A stretch of 64,000 nt of DNA from NCBI RefSeq assembly GCF_000147075.1, contig NC_014484.1, forward strand, positions 434,001-498,000. Direction: 5' to 3'. Source of the stretch: Spirochaeta thermophila DSM 6192 (GTDB lineage Bacteria; Spirochaetota; Spirochaetia; Winmispirales; Winmispiraceae). Under the pieces are notes generated by a model. The model had not been told where the DNA came from and searched no databases. It saw nothing but the letters and a program-made list of their open reading frames with translations. The translations under genes and the position numbers were made by a program. Below are positions 24,002 to 32,795 of the stretch, piece by piece. The stretch's first letter is position 1; every line of letters starts with the position of its first letter.

Positions 24002-24877
24002 ATGGCCATCACGAATCGGTATGATTTCCTCTACATCTTTGATGTGGAGAACGGCAATCCAAACGGTGATCCCGATGCGGGAAACATGCCTCGTATTGAC
24101 CCCGAGACCAATCTTGGCTGGGTCACAGACGTGTGTCTCAAGCGCAAGGTGAGGAACTACGTACTCATCAAGCACAAGGACACGCCGCCCTACAAGATCT
24201 ATGTGAAGGAAAAGGCCATCTTGAACCTTTTACATAAAGAGGCGCTCGAAGAGGTAGGAGCTGATCTCTCCTCTGATAAGGGACGAAAAGGATCTCGTGA
24301 AGAAGTTGAAAAAGCACGGAAGTGGATGTGCGAACACTACTATGACGTACGCACCTTTGGCGCGGTGATGAGCACAACGTATGACTGCGGCCAGGTGAGG
24401 GGCCCTGTACAGTTCTCGTTTGCGAGAAGCGTGGATCCCATTACCCCCGTGGAGGTCTCTATCACCCGTATGGCAGTAACGAGGGAAGAAGACGCAGAGA
24501 AACAACAGGGGGACAACCGAACGATGGGGCGTAAGCACGTGGTCCCCTACGGTCTCTATGTAGCCCGAGGGTTCGTTTCTGCGCCGCTGTCTCAGGATAC
24601 CGGTTTTTCGGATGCCGACCTCGAGCTTCTCTGGGAGGCGCTCTGCAACATGTTTGAGCACGATAGGTCGGCCGCCCGAGGAGTGATGAGTGCCCGAAAG
24701 CTCATCGTGTTCAAGCACCAGAGCGAGTTGGGCAATGCCCCTGCACAGAAGCTGTTCGGTGCAGTCTCTATCTCCCGCAAAGACGAGACAGCACCTCCCC
24801 GGTCCTTTGAGGACTACACCATCTCTCTCAATAGGGAGGTGGTTCCAAAGGAGGTGGAGATAATTGAAATGCTATGA
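24002..24877 (+). CDS. cas7c: Type I-C Cascade backbone Cas7c (Csd2)
   Basis: A 291-residue RAMP-fold protein. The N-terminal YDFLYIFDVENGNPNGDPD and the central VRTFGAVMSTTYDCGQVRGPVQF are hallmarks of Csd2. Several copies coat the crRNA spacer. The ATG at 24002 is preferred to 23996 because TAAGGAGG gives the normal 6-base spacing only for 24002; the cas8c stop lies within that ribosome site. An intrinsic terminator follows at 24895. Confidence 0.95.
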   Translation: MAITNRYDFLYIFDVENGNPNGDPDAGNMPRIDPETNLGWVTDVCLKRKVRNYVLIKHKDTPPYKIYVKEKAILNLLHKEALEEVGADLSSDKGRKGSREEVEKARKWMCEHYYDVRTFGAVMSTTYDCGQVRGPVQFSFARSVDPITPVEVSITRMAVTREEDAEKQQGDNRTMGRKHVVPYGLYVARGFVSAPLSQDTGFSDADLELLWEALCNMFEHDRSAARGVMSARKLIVFKHQSELGNAPAQKLFGAVSISRKDETAPPRSFEDYTISLNREVVPKEVEIIEML

Positions 24878-24894
24878 GGGATCCCTCGAAACCT

Positions 24895-24924
24895 GGGTGA
24901 GGAGGTGAGCTCCTCACCCTTTTT
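24895..24924 (+). terminator. Intrinsic terminator between cas7c and cas4
   Basis: GGGTGAGGAG / CTCCTCACCC, a 10-base perfect stem with a 5-base loop, followed by TTTTT. It sits inside the cas operon, 17 bases after the cas7c stop and 28 bases before the cas4 start. Confidence 0.85.
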
Positions 24925-24931
24925 CCCTCTC

Positions 24932-24946
24932 ATCCTTCCGAAGGAT
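24932..24946 (+). promoter_or_regulatory. Inverted repeat over the cas4 ribosome site
   Basis: ATCCTTC-C-GAAGGAT is a perfect inverted repeat whose right arm contains the AAGGA ribosome site of cas4. It is too tight for a full hairpin but could partly mask the site. Confidence 0.35.
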
Positions 24947-24951
24947 AGACT

Positions 24952-25590
24952 ATGTTCCGGGAAGAAGACCTTATCCCCATCTCTTCCCTTCAGCACTACA
25001 TATTTTGTCCTCGCCAGTGTGCCCTCATCCTCGTGGAGCAGCTATGGGAAGAGAACTATTTCACCGCAGAAGGAAGGGTGTTACACACAAGGGTACATGC
25101 AGGCCATGTCCGGCTAAGGGAGGAGGGCGTGCAGGTGTGCAGCATGCCCGTCCGATCACTCACGTATGGGATCTATGGGGTATGCGATGTCGTGGTGATA
25201 AATGACTACGAGTACCTTCCGGTGGAGTATAAAAGGGGCAGACCAAAGACCCATCATGCCGATGAAGTACAACTCTGTGCCCAGGTATTGTGTGTGGAGG
25301 AGATGAAGGATATTCACATCTCTAAGGCGTATCTCTATTACTACAAGATCCGGCATCGGGTGCTCGTAGAGATAAGCGATGAGCTGAGAGCCATGACCAA
25401 GGAGACAATTGAAAACGTACATGCCCTTATAGCTGCTCAAAAGGTGCCACCACCGGTGAACGATAAAACGCGTTGTACTCGATGCTCACTCAAAAGTGTG
25501 TGCCTTCCCTCTGTGAGTGGAAAGAAAAGAGTGGAAGCCTACCTTGCCTCAATCCTTGAAGAAGAACGAGATAAGGAGGGTGGCTCTTGA
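24952..25590 (+). CDS. cas4: CRISPR adaptation nuclease Cas4
   Basis: A 212-residue RecB-family nuclease that trims prespacers and helps choose PAM-bearing ones. The nuclease core has H45, D79 (GVCDVV) and E92-x-K94 (VEYKRG). Iron-sulphur cysteines are at 19 or 23 near the N-terminus and C175, C178, C184 at the C-terminus. It lies after a terminator and heads the adaptation set cas4-cas1-cas2. Its stop overlaps the cas1 start. Confidence 0.94.
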   Translation: MFREEDLIPISSLQHYIFCPRQCALILVEQLWEENYFTAEGRVLHTRVHAGHVRLREEGVQVCSMPVRSLTYGIYGVCDVVVINDYEYLPVEYKRGRPKTHHADEVQLCAQVLCVEEMKDIHISKAYLYYYKIRHRVLVEISDELRAMTKETIENVHALIAAQKVPPPVNDKTRCTRCSLKSVCLPSVSGKKRVEAYLASILEEERDKEGGS

Positions 25591-26621
25591 AACGACTCCT
25601 CAATACACTATTTATCACTACCGAAAAGCTCTATCTTAAAAAAGACCACGAGTGTGTGGCTGTCTTTCAAAAGAAGCGGCTTCTCACGCGCATCCCACTC
25701 ATTCAGCTCTCCCAGATCGTCTGCTTCGGGAACGTGCTTGTGAGCCCGTTTCTCTTGGGACACTGTGGAAAGAACGGAATCTCCGTATCCTTTTTTTCAC
25801 GGAACGGCCGTTTTTTGGCCAGGGCCACGGGCCCTACCCGGGGGAATGTGTTACTCAGGAGGGAACAGTATCGCATCGCGGACAGCGAAGAGCGGAGTCT
25901 TCCGATCGTTCGAGCGGTGATTCTGGCCAAGATTCATAACTCGAGACGCGTGCTTCAACGAGCCTTTCAGGATCATGGAGAGAAGATAGCAGATCCCAAA
26001 GGGTTTCAACGCGCTATCGGTCTTTTGCAGCGTCTTAAGGAGAGAGTAGCACAGATCCCAACGATCGAAGAGGTCCGAGGAATAGAAGGAGATGCCTCCC
26101 GCCTTTATTTCACCTTGTTCGATCAGTGCATTACGAGTCAGAAGGCCGACTTCTTTTTCCATGAGCGTTCCCGACGACCTCCACTCGATAGAATGAACGC
26201 CATTCTCTCGTTTTTGTATACGCTCCTCTACTGCGACATGATATCGGCACTTGAGGGGGTGGGCCTCGATCCCGCAGTGGGATTCCTCCACAAGGACAGG
26301 TCGGGAAGGGCGTCCCTCGCGTTGGATCTCATTGAAGAACTCAGGGCCTATCTCGGGGATAGGATAGCCCTTTCTCTTGTGAACTTGGGACAGATAAAAG
26401 CAGAAGATTTCGAACTTTTGGATAACGGTGCGGTCTTCCTCACCGAGAAGGGGAGAAAAAAGGTGCTTACTGCGTATCAGCAGAGGAAACAGGAGGAGAT
26501 CACCCATCTATTCTTGGGAGAGAAGATCCCGATAGGTCTCTTGTTTTATGTACAAGGCCTGTTGCTCGCCCGATACATACGAGGCGACTTGGATGGGTAT
26601 CCCGCCTTTTTCTGGAAGTAA
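25587..26621 (+). CDS. cas1: CRISPR integrase Cas1 (type I-C)
   Basis: A 344-residue protein with the metal-binding triad E167 (IEGDAS), H235 (GFLHKD) and E250 (DLIEEL). With Cas2 it inserts new spacers at the leader end of the array. A TTG start at 25587 is used because it overlaps the cas4 stop and has AAGGAGGG upstream. All catalytic residues are present. Confidence 0.95.
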   Translation: MKRLLNTLFITTEKLYLKKDHECVAVFQKKRLLTRIPLIQLSQIVCFGNVLVSPFLLGHCGKNGISVSFFSRNGRFLARATGPTRGNVLLRREQYRIADSEERSLPIVRAVILAKIHNSRRVLQRAFQDHGEKIADPKGFQRAIGLLQRLKERVAQIPTIEEVRGIEGDASRLYFTLFDQCITSQKADFFFHERSRRPPLDRMNAILSFLYTLLYCDMISALEGVGLDPAVGFLHKDRSGRASLALDLIEELRAYLGDRIALSLVNLGQIKAEDFELLDNGAVFLTEKGRKKVLTAYQQRKQEEITHLFLGEKIPIGLLFYVQGLLLARYIRGDLDGYPAFFWK

Positions 26622-26642
26622 GATGCAAGGGGGTGGTTCGAG

Positions 26643-26930
26643 ATGATGGTAGTAGTGAGTTATGATGTTGGTCAGGATGAAGGAGGTCAAAAAAGACTTC
26701 GCAAAATGGCGAAGCTCTGTGAAGGGTTTGGACAGCGGGTTCAATACTCGGTCTTTGAGTGCCTTGTCGACCCCGCGCAATGGGTCAACCTGAAAGCGCA
26801 CATCTCCTCGATCATCAATCCGGAGTACGATAGTGTGAGATTCTATTTCCTGGGTGCCAATTGGAAGCGACGCGTGGAGAGCCTGGGGAAACAGCGATCG
26901 TTTGAGCCCGATGAACCTATGATCATCTAG
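26643..26930 (+). CDS. cas2: CRISPR adaptation protein Cas2
   Basis: A 95-residue ferredoxin-like protein with the family start MVVVSYDVG (metal Asp near residue 8) and the FLGANWKRRVESLG tail. It bridges two Cas1 dimers. Two adjacent ATG codons (26643, 26646) are possible starts. It lies 170 bases before the first repeat, which is the usual place. Confidence 0.95.
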   Translation: MMVVVSYDVGQDEGGQKRLRKMAKLCEGFGQRVQYSVFECLVDPAQWVNLKAHISSIINPEYDSVRFYFLGANWKRRVESLGKQRSFEPDEPMII

Positions 26931-27100
26931 TACGGTCGCGAACCTGAAGGTGTGAGAAATCCTCGGGAGGTTCGTTCTTTGGTAACTGGAGAGAAGGGAA
27001 GAAAAAAGGGGAGAAGGGAGAGGGGGATGGCGTACAAGGGACTTGATTTCGGGGGAATGAGGATGTAAGCTATTGTCTTATAGAGAGAAAAAGGTATGCA
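26931..27100 (+). promoter_or_regulatory. CRISPR leader
   Basis: The 170 bases between cas2 and the first repeat have no gene. They are purine-rich with A-rich patches (around 27000-27020 and 27085-27095), as expected for a leader with the array promoter. It lies on the left of the array, so new spacers should be those nearest 27133. Confidence 0.75.
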
Positions 27101-28491
27101 GTCGCGCCCCCTGCGGGCGCGTGGATTGAAACTGTGACACGACTGACCTAGTAAAACAGCAACTTTTAGGGTCGCGCCCCCTGCGGGCGCGTGGATTGAA
27201 ACACGACAAACTCTATGCGGCCATCCTCCTCTCTGCAGGTCGCGCCCCCTGCGGGCGCGTGGATTGAAACATGATTTGAGACAGGGAATTGAGTATACCG
27301 CAAAATTGTCGCGCCCCCTGCGGGCGCGTGGATTGAAACATCTTGATCCGACTAATTTTGAGTTGCCTCAACAAGTCGCGCCCCCTGCGGGCGCGTGGAT
27401 TGAAACAATGATATTCTGAGTGCTGGTCTTAGGATTGTAGCGTCGCGCCCCCTGCGGGCGCGTGGATTGAAACCAGCAGGGGCAAGCGTCTGCACAATTA
27501 CTATGAGGTCGCGCCCCCTGCGGGCGCGTGGATTGAAACAAATGGATGTCGCCTGACAGCGATGGCTTTGATGAGTCGCGCCCCCTGCGGGCGCGTGGAT
27601 TGAAACCCCCCACCGGGGATGATGAAGCGTTCCCAGCCCCCGCGTCGCGCCCCCTGCGGGCGCGTGGATTGAAACAATTGCCTCACCTGCCTCACCCTTA
27701 TTGGCTGTACGTCGCGCCCCCTGCGGGCGCGTGGATTGAAACACGCCCTCCAGAAGGAACCCCGGGTGCTTCTTCCGTCGCGCCCCCTGCGGGCGCGTGG
27801 ATTGAAACATCTTGATCCGACTAATTTTGAGTTGCCTCAACAAGTCGCGCCCCCTGCGGGCGCGTGGATTGAAACTCCTTATGGACACTAAAACAGGTGA
27901 TTACTTTTTACGTCGCGCCCCCTGCGGGCGCGTGGATTGAAACCATTGGATCCCTCCATATGCGTGATGTGTGATCTAGTCGCGCCCCCTGCGGGCGCGT
28001 GGATTGAAACCATCTCTCTTCTCGCTTCCATTGGATTACCTCCATCTTAGTCGCGCCCCCTGCGGGCGCGTGGATTGAAACAAACCACAAAAGAATATAA
28101 AACAATACAGGCAGTGAGGTCGCGCCCCCTGCGGGCGCGTGGATTGAAACCTTGGGGGTTTTTGTTTCTTACAGCCGGCAAAACACGTCGCGCCCCCTGC
28201 GGGCGCGTGGATTGAAACGTGTAAATATTTAGACTAGTTTTCATTCCTGCTTGGGTCGCGCCCCCTGCGGGCGCGTGGATTGAAACCGCGGCGGATATCG
28301 CGCAATTGTCGGTGCTGTCGTGAGTCGCGCCCCCTGCGGGCGCGTGGATTGAAACATTATAGTAGCGGCGGCAAGACACGCGGCACTGACTGTCGCGCCC
28401 CCTGCGGGCGCGTGGATTGAAACAGCCAACCTCTCCTGCCAGTCTGGCATCAATATCTCGTCGCGCCCCCTGCGGGCGCGTGGATTGAAAC
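27101..28491 (+). CRISPR. Type I-C CRISPR array, 21 repeats and 20 spacers
   Basis: Twenty-one identical 32-base repeats begin GTCGCGCCCC and end GTGGATTGAAAC. The first is 27101-27132 and the last 28460-28491. Repeat bases 3-9 pair with 15-21 (CGCGCCC/GGGCGCG) to give the hairpin that Cas5c cuts, leaving an 11-base 5' handle TGGATTGAAAC. Spacers are 34-39 bases. Spacer 4 (27340-27374) and spacer 11 (27809-27843) are identical, so there are 19 different spacers. No repeat shows decay, even at the far end. Confidence 0.98.
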
Positions 28492-28551
28492 TTGGCGTAT
28501 TCTCCATAGAGGAGCACTGTAATTGTGCCGATCCCTACGGGGTCGGTGGTC

Positions 28552-28586
28552 CCCGTTCGTTGGGTTTTCCGGCGAACGGGCTTTTA
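28552..28586 (+). terminator. Intrinsic terminator after the CRISPR array
   Basis: CCCGTTCG (28552-28559) pairs with CGAACGGG (28573-28580) and is followed by CTTTTATTTT. It is about 60 bases after the last repeat and probably ends the pre-crRNA. Confidence 0.75.
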
Positions 28587-28613
28587 TTTTGGGGGATTGC
28601 CTATTGCCCCTCA

Positions 28614-28670
28614 CCTATGCTGGATGCTGAAAACCCACAGCGTGGGTGTCACGGCAGCATTGGGCATAGG
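28614..28670. other. Long imperfect hairpin between the array and the DUF4416 gene
   Basis: Three nested pairings line up: CCTATGC/GCATAGG (28614-28620 with 28664-28670), ATGCTG/CAGCAT (28624-28629 with 28655-28660) and CCCAC/GTGGG (28634-28638 with 28642-28646). They form one long stem with small internal loops. It may be a structured RNA or a decayed mobile-element end. The rest of the 376 bases without a gene (28492-28867) holds the array terminator and the DUF4416 promoter. Confidence 0.5.
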
Positions 28671-28686
28671 GCGGTGTTCCCTCTAC

Positions 28687-28714
28687 TTGTAAAGAACGAG
28701 AGTGGAGATATAAT
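28687..28714 (+). promoter_or_regulatory. Promoter of the DUF4416 gene
   Basis: TTGTAA (28687-28692) and a perfect TATAAT (28709-28714) with a 16-base spacer. The untranslated leader would be about 145 bases and contains the tandem 10-mer TGAATATATC at 28831-28840 and 28841-28850. Confidence 0.65.
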
Positions 28715-28867
28715 CAGTGGGGAGAATCTGTGTGATCTGCTGGTCGAGGCATCTAGAGAGCAGGGCGGTACACGGTCGATAGTCACCCTTGGTCCTTTTC
28801 GACACGGTGTACGACGGTATCCGTTGTGGGTGAATATATCTGAATATATCATAGACCAGGAGGGAGT

Positions 28868-29425
28868 ATGGGCCTGAGCAGGTCGTTCGAACCCTGGAAT
28901 CTTTTTGTGGGGGTGCTCCTCTCGAGCGAGGTGTACGCCCTGGATGTGCAGCGGGTGTTGGAAATGGAGTGGGGGCCTGTGGATTTCGTCTCCGACCTCA
29001 TGCCGTTCAGGTATACGTCATATTACGATAAGGAGATGGGTGGGGGTATACTCAGGTGGTTCCTCTCGTTCGAACGGCTCGTCGATCCGTCTCGTCTGTG
29101 GGAATTCAAGGTGAGGTCGAATGAGTTGGAGGATCGGTGGAGGGAAGGAGGAAGGAGGAACGTGAATCTCGATCCAGGGCTCCTCAATCTGAGCAGGGTG
29201 GTGCTCGCGAGCACGAAGGATCACGCACACCGCATCCCGCTCCAGGAGGGTATCTACGCAGAGGTGACGCTTGTGTATCGGGAGAAGCGGTTTTCGACGC
29301 TCCCCTGGACGTATCCGGACTACAGGAGCAGGGAATACCAGGAGGTCTTCAAGCGGATGCGGCGCCTCTATGTGGAGAAGCGGAGGATGTGGTTGAAGCA
29401 GGGAGGCGGTGAAGCAGGAGGTTAG
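28868..29425 (+). CDS. DUF4416 family protein
   Basis: A 185-residue protein with the full family pattern: GPVDFVSDLMPFRYTSYYDKEMGG (about 37-60), SFERLVDPSRLWEFK, RRNVNLDPGLLNLSRVVLASTKDHAHRIPL and LPWTYPDYRS. The function of the family is unknown; it is common in spirochaetes and deltaproteobacteria. GGAGGGAGT precedes the ATG. The next gene, a lipoprotein, follows after 29 bases. Confidence 0.85.
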   Translation: MGLSRSFEPWNLFVGVLLSSEVYALDVQRVLEMEWGPVDFVSDLMPFRYTSYYDKEMGGGILRWFLSFERLVDPSRLWEFKVRSNELEDRWREGGRRNVNLDPGLLNLSRVVLASTKDHAHRIPLQEGIYAEVTLVYREKRFSTLPWTYPDYRSREYQEVFKRMRRLYVEKRRMWLKQGGGEAGG

Positions 29426-29454
29426 GTGCGGCTGTTGGGGGGATGGAGGCTGGT

Positions 29455-30171
29455 GTGAAGAGATGGTGGGTCGTCATCTGCTGGGTGGGAGTCGTAGGTG
29501 GGTGTGGGGCGCCCTTGGTGGTGATGCGGGTGGTCTTGCCGGAGGTGCCGGCAGGCTGGGGGGAGTGGGGGATGGAATGGCGGCTTGTCTGGAGTGGGGG
29601 AGAAGGGGGTGTGGTGGAGGGGGTGCGGCCGGGTGAGGTGGTGGAGGTGGTGGTGGAGCGAGGTATGGTGTGGGTGTGGGTGCTGGAGGGGGTGGTGCGG
29701 GGATGGGAGGGAGTGGTGAGGCCTGCGGGGGGAGTGGTGCTGTGGGGGGAGGGACGGGAAGGGGTTGTCTCGTGGGAGGACGGTGCCGCCTGCAGTCTGC
29801 TCTACGAGCTCCAGGCCGGAGGGTTCCCTCTGGAGGAGTTCAACGTGAGGAGGTTCGTGGAAGAGGTCCGGGTCCGTCTTGAGGATCCGTGGGAGCTCGA
29901 CAGGGAGCGGGCAAGGGAGGCCATCATCGGACGGGACATCTCTGTCTACGATATCGCGTGCAAAGAGGTCTTCGATGTCACCCTTGCCTTCCCGCCTGGG
30001 ATCTGGAGGAGTGGGAATCCGATGAGGGCAACGGAGGTCCTGTCCGGTACCTGTACCGTGAAGCTCTGCTCAGGGATCCACCACTTCCTCGATGAGGAGG
30101 CCGCCTCTCTCTTCTGTGTGTACGTGGATGAAAGAGGGAGGGCCCAGGGATTCCTGAGCCCTCTCGACTGA
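29455..30171 (+). CDS. Hypothetical lipoprotein with highly G-rich 5' half
   Basis: A 238-residue protein with signal peptide and lipobox VVGGC (C17). A GTG start at 29455 is preferred because TGGAGG lies 5 bases ahead; an ATG at 29443 in frame is the alternative. Residues about 20-110 are dominated by Val, Gly, Trp and Glu because the coding strand is almost free of C there. The C-terminal half (about 110-238) has ordinary composition. The family is not recognised. Confidence 0.6.
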   Translation: MKRWWVVICWVGVVGGCGAPLVVMRVVLPEVPAGWGEWGMEWRLVWSGGEGGVVEGVRPGEVVEVVVERGMVWVWVLEGVVRGWEGVVRPAGGVVLWGEGREGVVSWEDGAACSLLYELQAGGFPLEEFNVRRFVEEVRVRLEDPWELDRERAREAIIGRDISVYDIACKEVFDVTLAFPPGIWRSGNPMRATEVLSGTCTVKLCSGIHHFLDEEAASLFCVYVDERGRAQGFLSPLD

Positions 30172-30188
30172 TGGCTGCAGAGGGTGTG

Positions 30189-32618
30189 CTACACCACGAT
30201 GTTCACGATCTTGTTCGGGACGGTGATGACCTTTTTCATCTCCTTCCCATCGATCCACTGGCGGATGCGCTCGTGGGAGAGTGCGCGTTTCTCGAGTTCC
30301 TCTTTGGGAAGGTCCCTCGGCACCTCGATCCTGGCCCGGACCTTGCCGTTCACCTGGATCACCACCGTGACGACCTCGTCGATGGTGAGGGCCTCGTCGT
30401 ATGTGGGCCAGGGGTGGTAGGCGAGGGAGCCTTCATGGCCGAGTTTCTCCCACATCTCTTCGGCGATATGGGGTGCATAGGGGGCGATGATGAGGACGAA
30501 TGGTTCCCACAGGGATCGAGGTACGCGCTCGAGCTTGTAGATCTCGTTGATGTAGGTCATCATCTGGGCGATGGCGGTGTTGAACCTGAGGTGCTCGGTG
30601 TCCTCCGTGACCTTCTTGATGGTCTTGTGGAGGAGCTTGAGGAGGTCGGGATCGGGTTCTTCGTCCGTGATCTCCCGTTCGCTTATGTCCCACACCCTGT
30701 TGAGGAAGCGGTGTACTCCCACGAGCCCCTTTGTCGACCAGGGCTTCGTGGCCTCGAGCGGTCCCATGAACATCTCGTACATCCTCAGGGAATCCGCGCC
30801 GTACTCCTCGATGATATCATCGGGGTTCACCACGTTCCCCCGGGACTTCGACATCTTCTCTCCGTCCTCGCCCAGGATCATGCCTTGGTTCACCAACCTC
30901 ATGAACGGCTCGTCGGTGTTCACGAGCCCGAGATCGTAGAGCACCTTGTGCCAGAATCGGGCGTAGAGGAGGTGGAGTACCGCGTGTTCCGCCCCTCCCA
31001 CGTAGAGGTCTACCGGCATCCAGTAGTCGATCTTCTCGCGCGATGCGAATTCCCGGTCATTGTGCGGGTCGAGGTACCGGAGGTAGTACCAGCACGATCC
31101 GGCCCACTGGGGCATGGTGTTGGTCTCCCGGTACGCCTTTCTCCCGGAGCCGTCGGGTGCCGAGGTCTCGACCCAGTCCCGTATGGTGGCGAGGGGCGAC
31201 TCCCCGGTGCCCGTGGGTTTGTAGCTCTCCACCTCGGGGAGGGTGACAGGGAGCTGATCATAGGGAACAGGCTGCACCCCGTCTCCTTCCACGTGTACCA
31301 CCGGGATGGGTTCCCCCCAGTAGCGTTGTCTGGAGAAGATCCAATCCCGCAGCCGGTAGTTGACGGCGCGCTTCCCGATTCCCTTTTCCTCCATGTAGGC
31401 GATGATCTTCTCTTTCATCTCCTTGGTGGGCAGGCCGCTGAAGGGGCCCGAGTTGATGCTGATGCCCTCCTCCACGAAGGCTTCGGTGAGCTCTTCTTCC
31501 TTGCCGTCCCTCGAGACCACCTGGACGATGGGAAGGTCGAACTTCTTCGCGAACTCCCAGTCACGCTCGTCGTGGGCCGGCACGGCCATGATGGCGCCCG
31601 TACCGTAGGTGATGAGGATGTAGTCGGAGATCCACACCGGAATCTCTTTTTCTGTGAAGGGGTTGACAGCGTAGGCCCCTGTAAATACACCTGTCTTCTC
31701 TTTGGCGAGGTCGGTCCGCTCGAGATCCGACTTGAGTTGCGCTTGGCGGACGTAGGCTTCCACCGCTTCCCGTTGCTCGGGTGTGGTGATCTCCTTCACG
31801 AGCGGGTGCTCCGGCGCGAGTACCATGTAGGTGGCCCCGAAGACCGTGTCGGGTCTGGTCGTGAAGACCTCGATATGGCCGTCGTGGTCTTTGAGGGGGA
31901 ACCGGATGTCGGCCCCTTCGCTTCTGCCGATCCAGTTGCGCTGCATGGTCTTGATGGACTCGGGCCAGTCGAGCTTGTCGAGGCCTTCCAGGAGTCGGTC
32001 CGCATAGGCGGTGATCTTGAGCATCCACTGTCTGAGCGGTTTTCTGATGACGGGATGGTTCCCCCGCTCCGAGCGTGGGCCTTCGGGGGTCTGGATGACC
32101 TCCTCGTTGGCGAGCACGGTGCCGAGGGCCTCACAGAACCAGACAGGCACCTCCGCCATGTAGGCGAGTCCCATCTCGTACATCTTGAGGAACATCCACT
32201 GGGTCCACTTGTAGTACTCCGGCCTATGTGTGGCGATCTCTCTGTCCCAATCGTAGGAGAAGCCGAGGGATTGGATCTGTGTGCGGAAGCGTTCGATGTT
32301 CCTCTCGGTGGTGATCCGGGGATGTGTTCCCGTGGTGATGGCGTAGATCTCGGCAGGCAGGCCGAAGGAGTCGAATCCCATGGGGTGGAGGACCTGATAG
32401 CCTCTCATCCGGAGGTAGCGGCAGTAGATGTCGGTGGCGGTGTAGCCCTCCGGGTGTCCCACGTGGAGGCCCTCTGCCGAGGGGTAGGGGAACATGTCGA
32501 GGACGTATCTGCGTTTTTCCTTGGGGATAGACGGATCTTCCTTGACGGAGAAGGTCTTGTGTTCAAGCCAGTAGCGTTGCCATTTCTTTTCTATGTCTCT
32601 GAATGAGTAGCTCTTCAT
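30189..32618 (-). CDS. leuS: Leucyl-tRNA synthetase
   Basis: An 809-residue class I enzyme that charges tRNA-Leu. The HIGH-type motif HVGHPEGY is near residues 52-59, the CP1 editing domain lies about 225-420, and KMSKS is present as MSKSRGN near 580. The length is normal for the bacterial form. The start at 32618 fits family length ([13 protein letters not shown]) but has no Shine-Dalgarno sequence; CCTCC, its complement, is found instead. A complex leader lies upstream. It converges on the lipoprotein gene with 17 bases between. Confidence 0.96.
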   Translation of the reverse strand: MKSYSFRDIEKKWQRYWLEHKTFSVKEDPSIPKEKRRYVLDMFPYPSAEGLHVGHPEGYTATDIYCRYLRMRGYQVLHPMGFDSFGLPAEIYAITTGTHPRITTERNIERFRTQIQSLGFSYDWDREIATHRPEYYKWTQWMFLKMYEMGLAYMAEVPVWFCEALGTVLANEEVIQTPEGPRSERGNHPVIRKPLRQWMLKITAYADRLLEGLDKLDWPESIKTMQRNWIGRSEGADIRFPLKDHDGHIEVFTTRPDTVFGATYMVLAPEHPLVKEITTPEQREAVEAYVRQAQLKSDLERTDLAKEKTGVFTGAYAVNPFTEKEIPVWISDYILITYGTGAIMAVPAHDERDWEFAKKFDLPIVQVVSRDGKEEELTEAFVEEGISINSGPFSGLPTKEMKEKIIAYMEEKGIGKRAVNYRLRDWIFSRQRYWGEPIPVVHVEGDGVQPVPYDQLPVTLPEVESYKPTGTGESPLATIRDWVETSAPDGSGRKAYRETNTMPQWAGSCWYYLRYLDPHNDREFASREKIDYWMPVDLYVGGAEHAVLHLLYARFWHKVLYDLGLVNTDEPFMRLVNQGMILGEDGEKMSKSRGNVVNPDDIIEEYGADSLRMYEMFMGPLEATKPWSTKGLVGVHRFLNRVWDISEREITDEEPDPDLLKLLHKTIKKVTEDTEHLRFNTAIAQMMTYINEIYKLERVPRSLWEPFVLIIAPYAPHIAEEMWEKLGHEGSLAYHPWPTYDEALTIDEVVTVVIQVNGKVRARIEVPRDLPKEELEKRALSHERIRQWIDGKEMKKVITVPNKIVNIVV

Positions 32619-32775
32619 GGTGAAAGATGATACAGGAGGTTCGGGGTGAGGTCAATAGAGAAGCCGGAAGGTAAAAAAAGTCCCCCCAGGAAAGGAGGTA
32701 GAAACCTGGGGGGAACAAAGCGGGTAACTCTTCGAGCCCTTCTCGGGAAAGGAGGTGAAACCCGAGAAGGAACAT
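32563..32775 (-). CDS. Possible leucine-rich leader peptide overlapping leuS
   Basis: A 70-codon frame starts at 32775, just after the leuS promoter, and ends 56 bases inside leuS in another frame. Its first 41 residues contain 12 leucines, including rare TTA, TTG and CTA codons. The motif GF(H/Y)LLS occurs twice, once in each leader hairpin loop, with the CTC CTT pair unpaired in both loops. No strong ribosome site precedes it, so expression is uncertain. It could be an attenuation peptide that senses charged tRNA-Leu. Confidence 0.45.
   Translation of the reverse strand: MFLLGFHLLSREGLEELPALFPPGFYLLSWGDFFYLPASLLTSPRTSCIIFHHEELLIQRHRKEMATLLA
32673..32713 (-). terminator. leuS: Attenuator-type terminator in the leuS leader
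   Basis: Read leftward, CCCCCCAGG pairs with CCTGGGGGG (9 perfect pairs). The 14-base loop contains TACCTCCTTT, and ACTTTTTTT follows. It lies 55 bases before the leuS start and within its transcript, so it must be bypassed for expression. Confidence 0.85.
32738..32770 (-). promoter_or_regulatory. leuS: First leader hairpin of leuS
   Basis: Read leftward, CCTTCTCGGG pairs with CCCGAGAAGG (10 pairs). The 13-base loop TTTCACCTCCTTT is nearly the same as the loop of the terminator hairpin although the stems differ. The loop also equals the anti-Shine-Dalgarno end of 16S rRNA. Confidence 0.8.
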
Positions 32776-32795
32776 CGTTCCATTACCTGATTCAG

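Noticed and set aside
27352-27888. Open frames within the CRISPR array with repeated SIHAPAGGAT-type peptides
   Set aside because: They are translations of the repeats in the antisense direction and stay open by chance of repeat sequence and spacer length.
28485-28877. 130-codon frame after the array
   Set aside because: It starts inside the last repeat, crosses the array terminator and the long hairpin, and overlaps the DUF4416 start; no ribosome site.
30171-32606. 811-codon open frame opposite leuS
   Set aside because: It is the antisense shadow of leuS, common in GC-rich DNA; the composition makes no sense as a protein and the leuS motifs are complete on the other strand.
32619-32788. 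T-box riboswitch before leuS
   Set aside because: No conserved T-box bulge sequence or specifier stem was found; the two hairpins have unrelated stems and shared loops instead.
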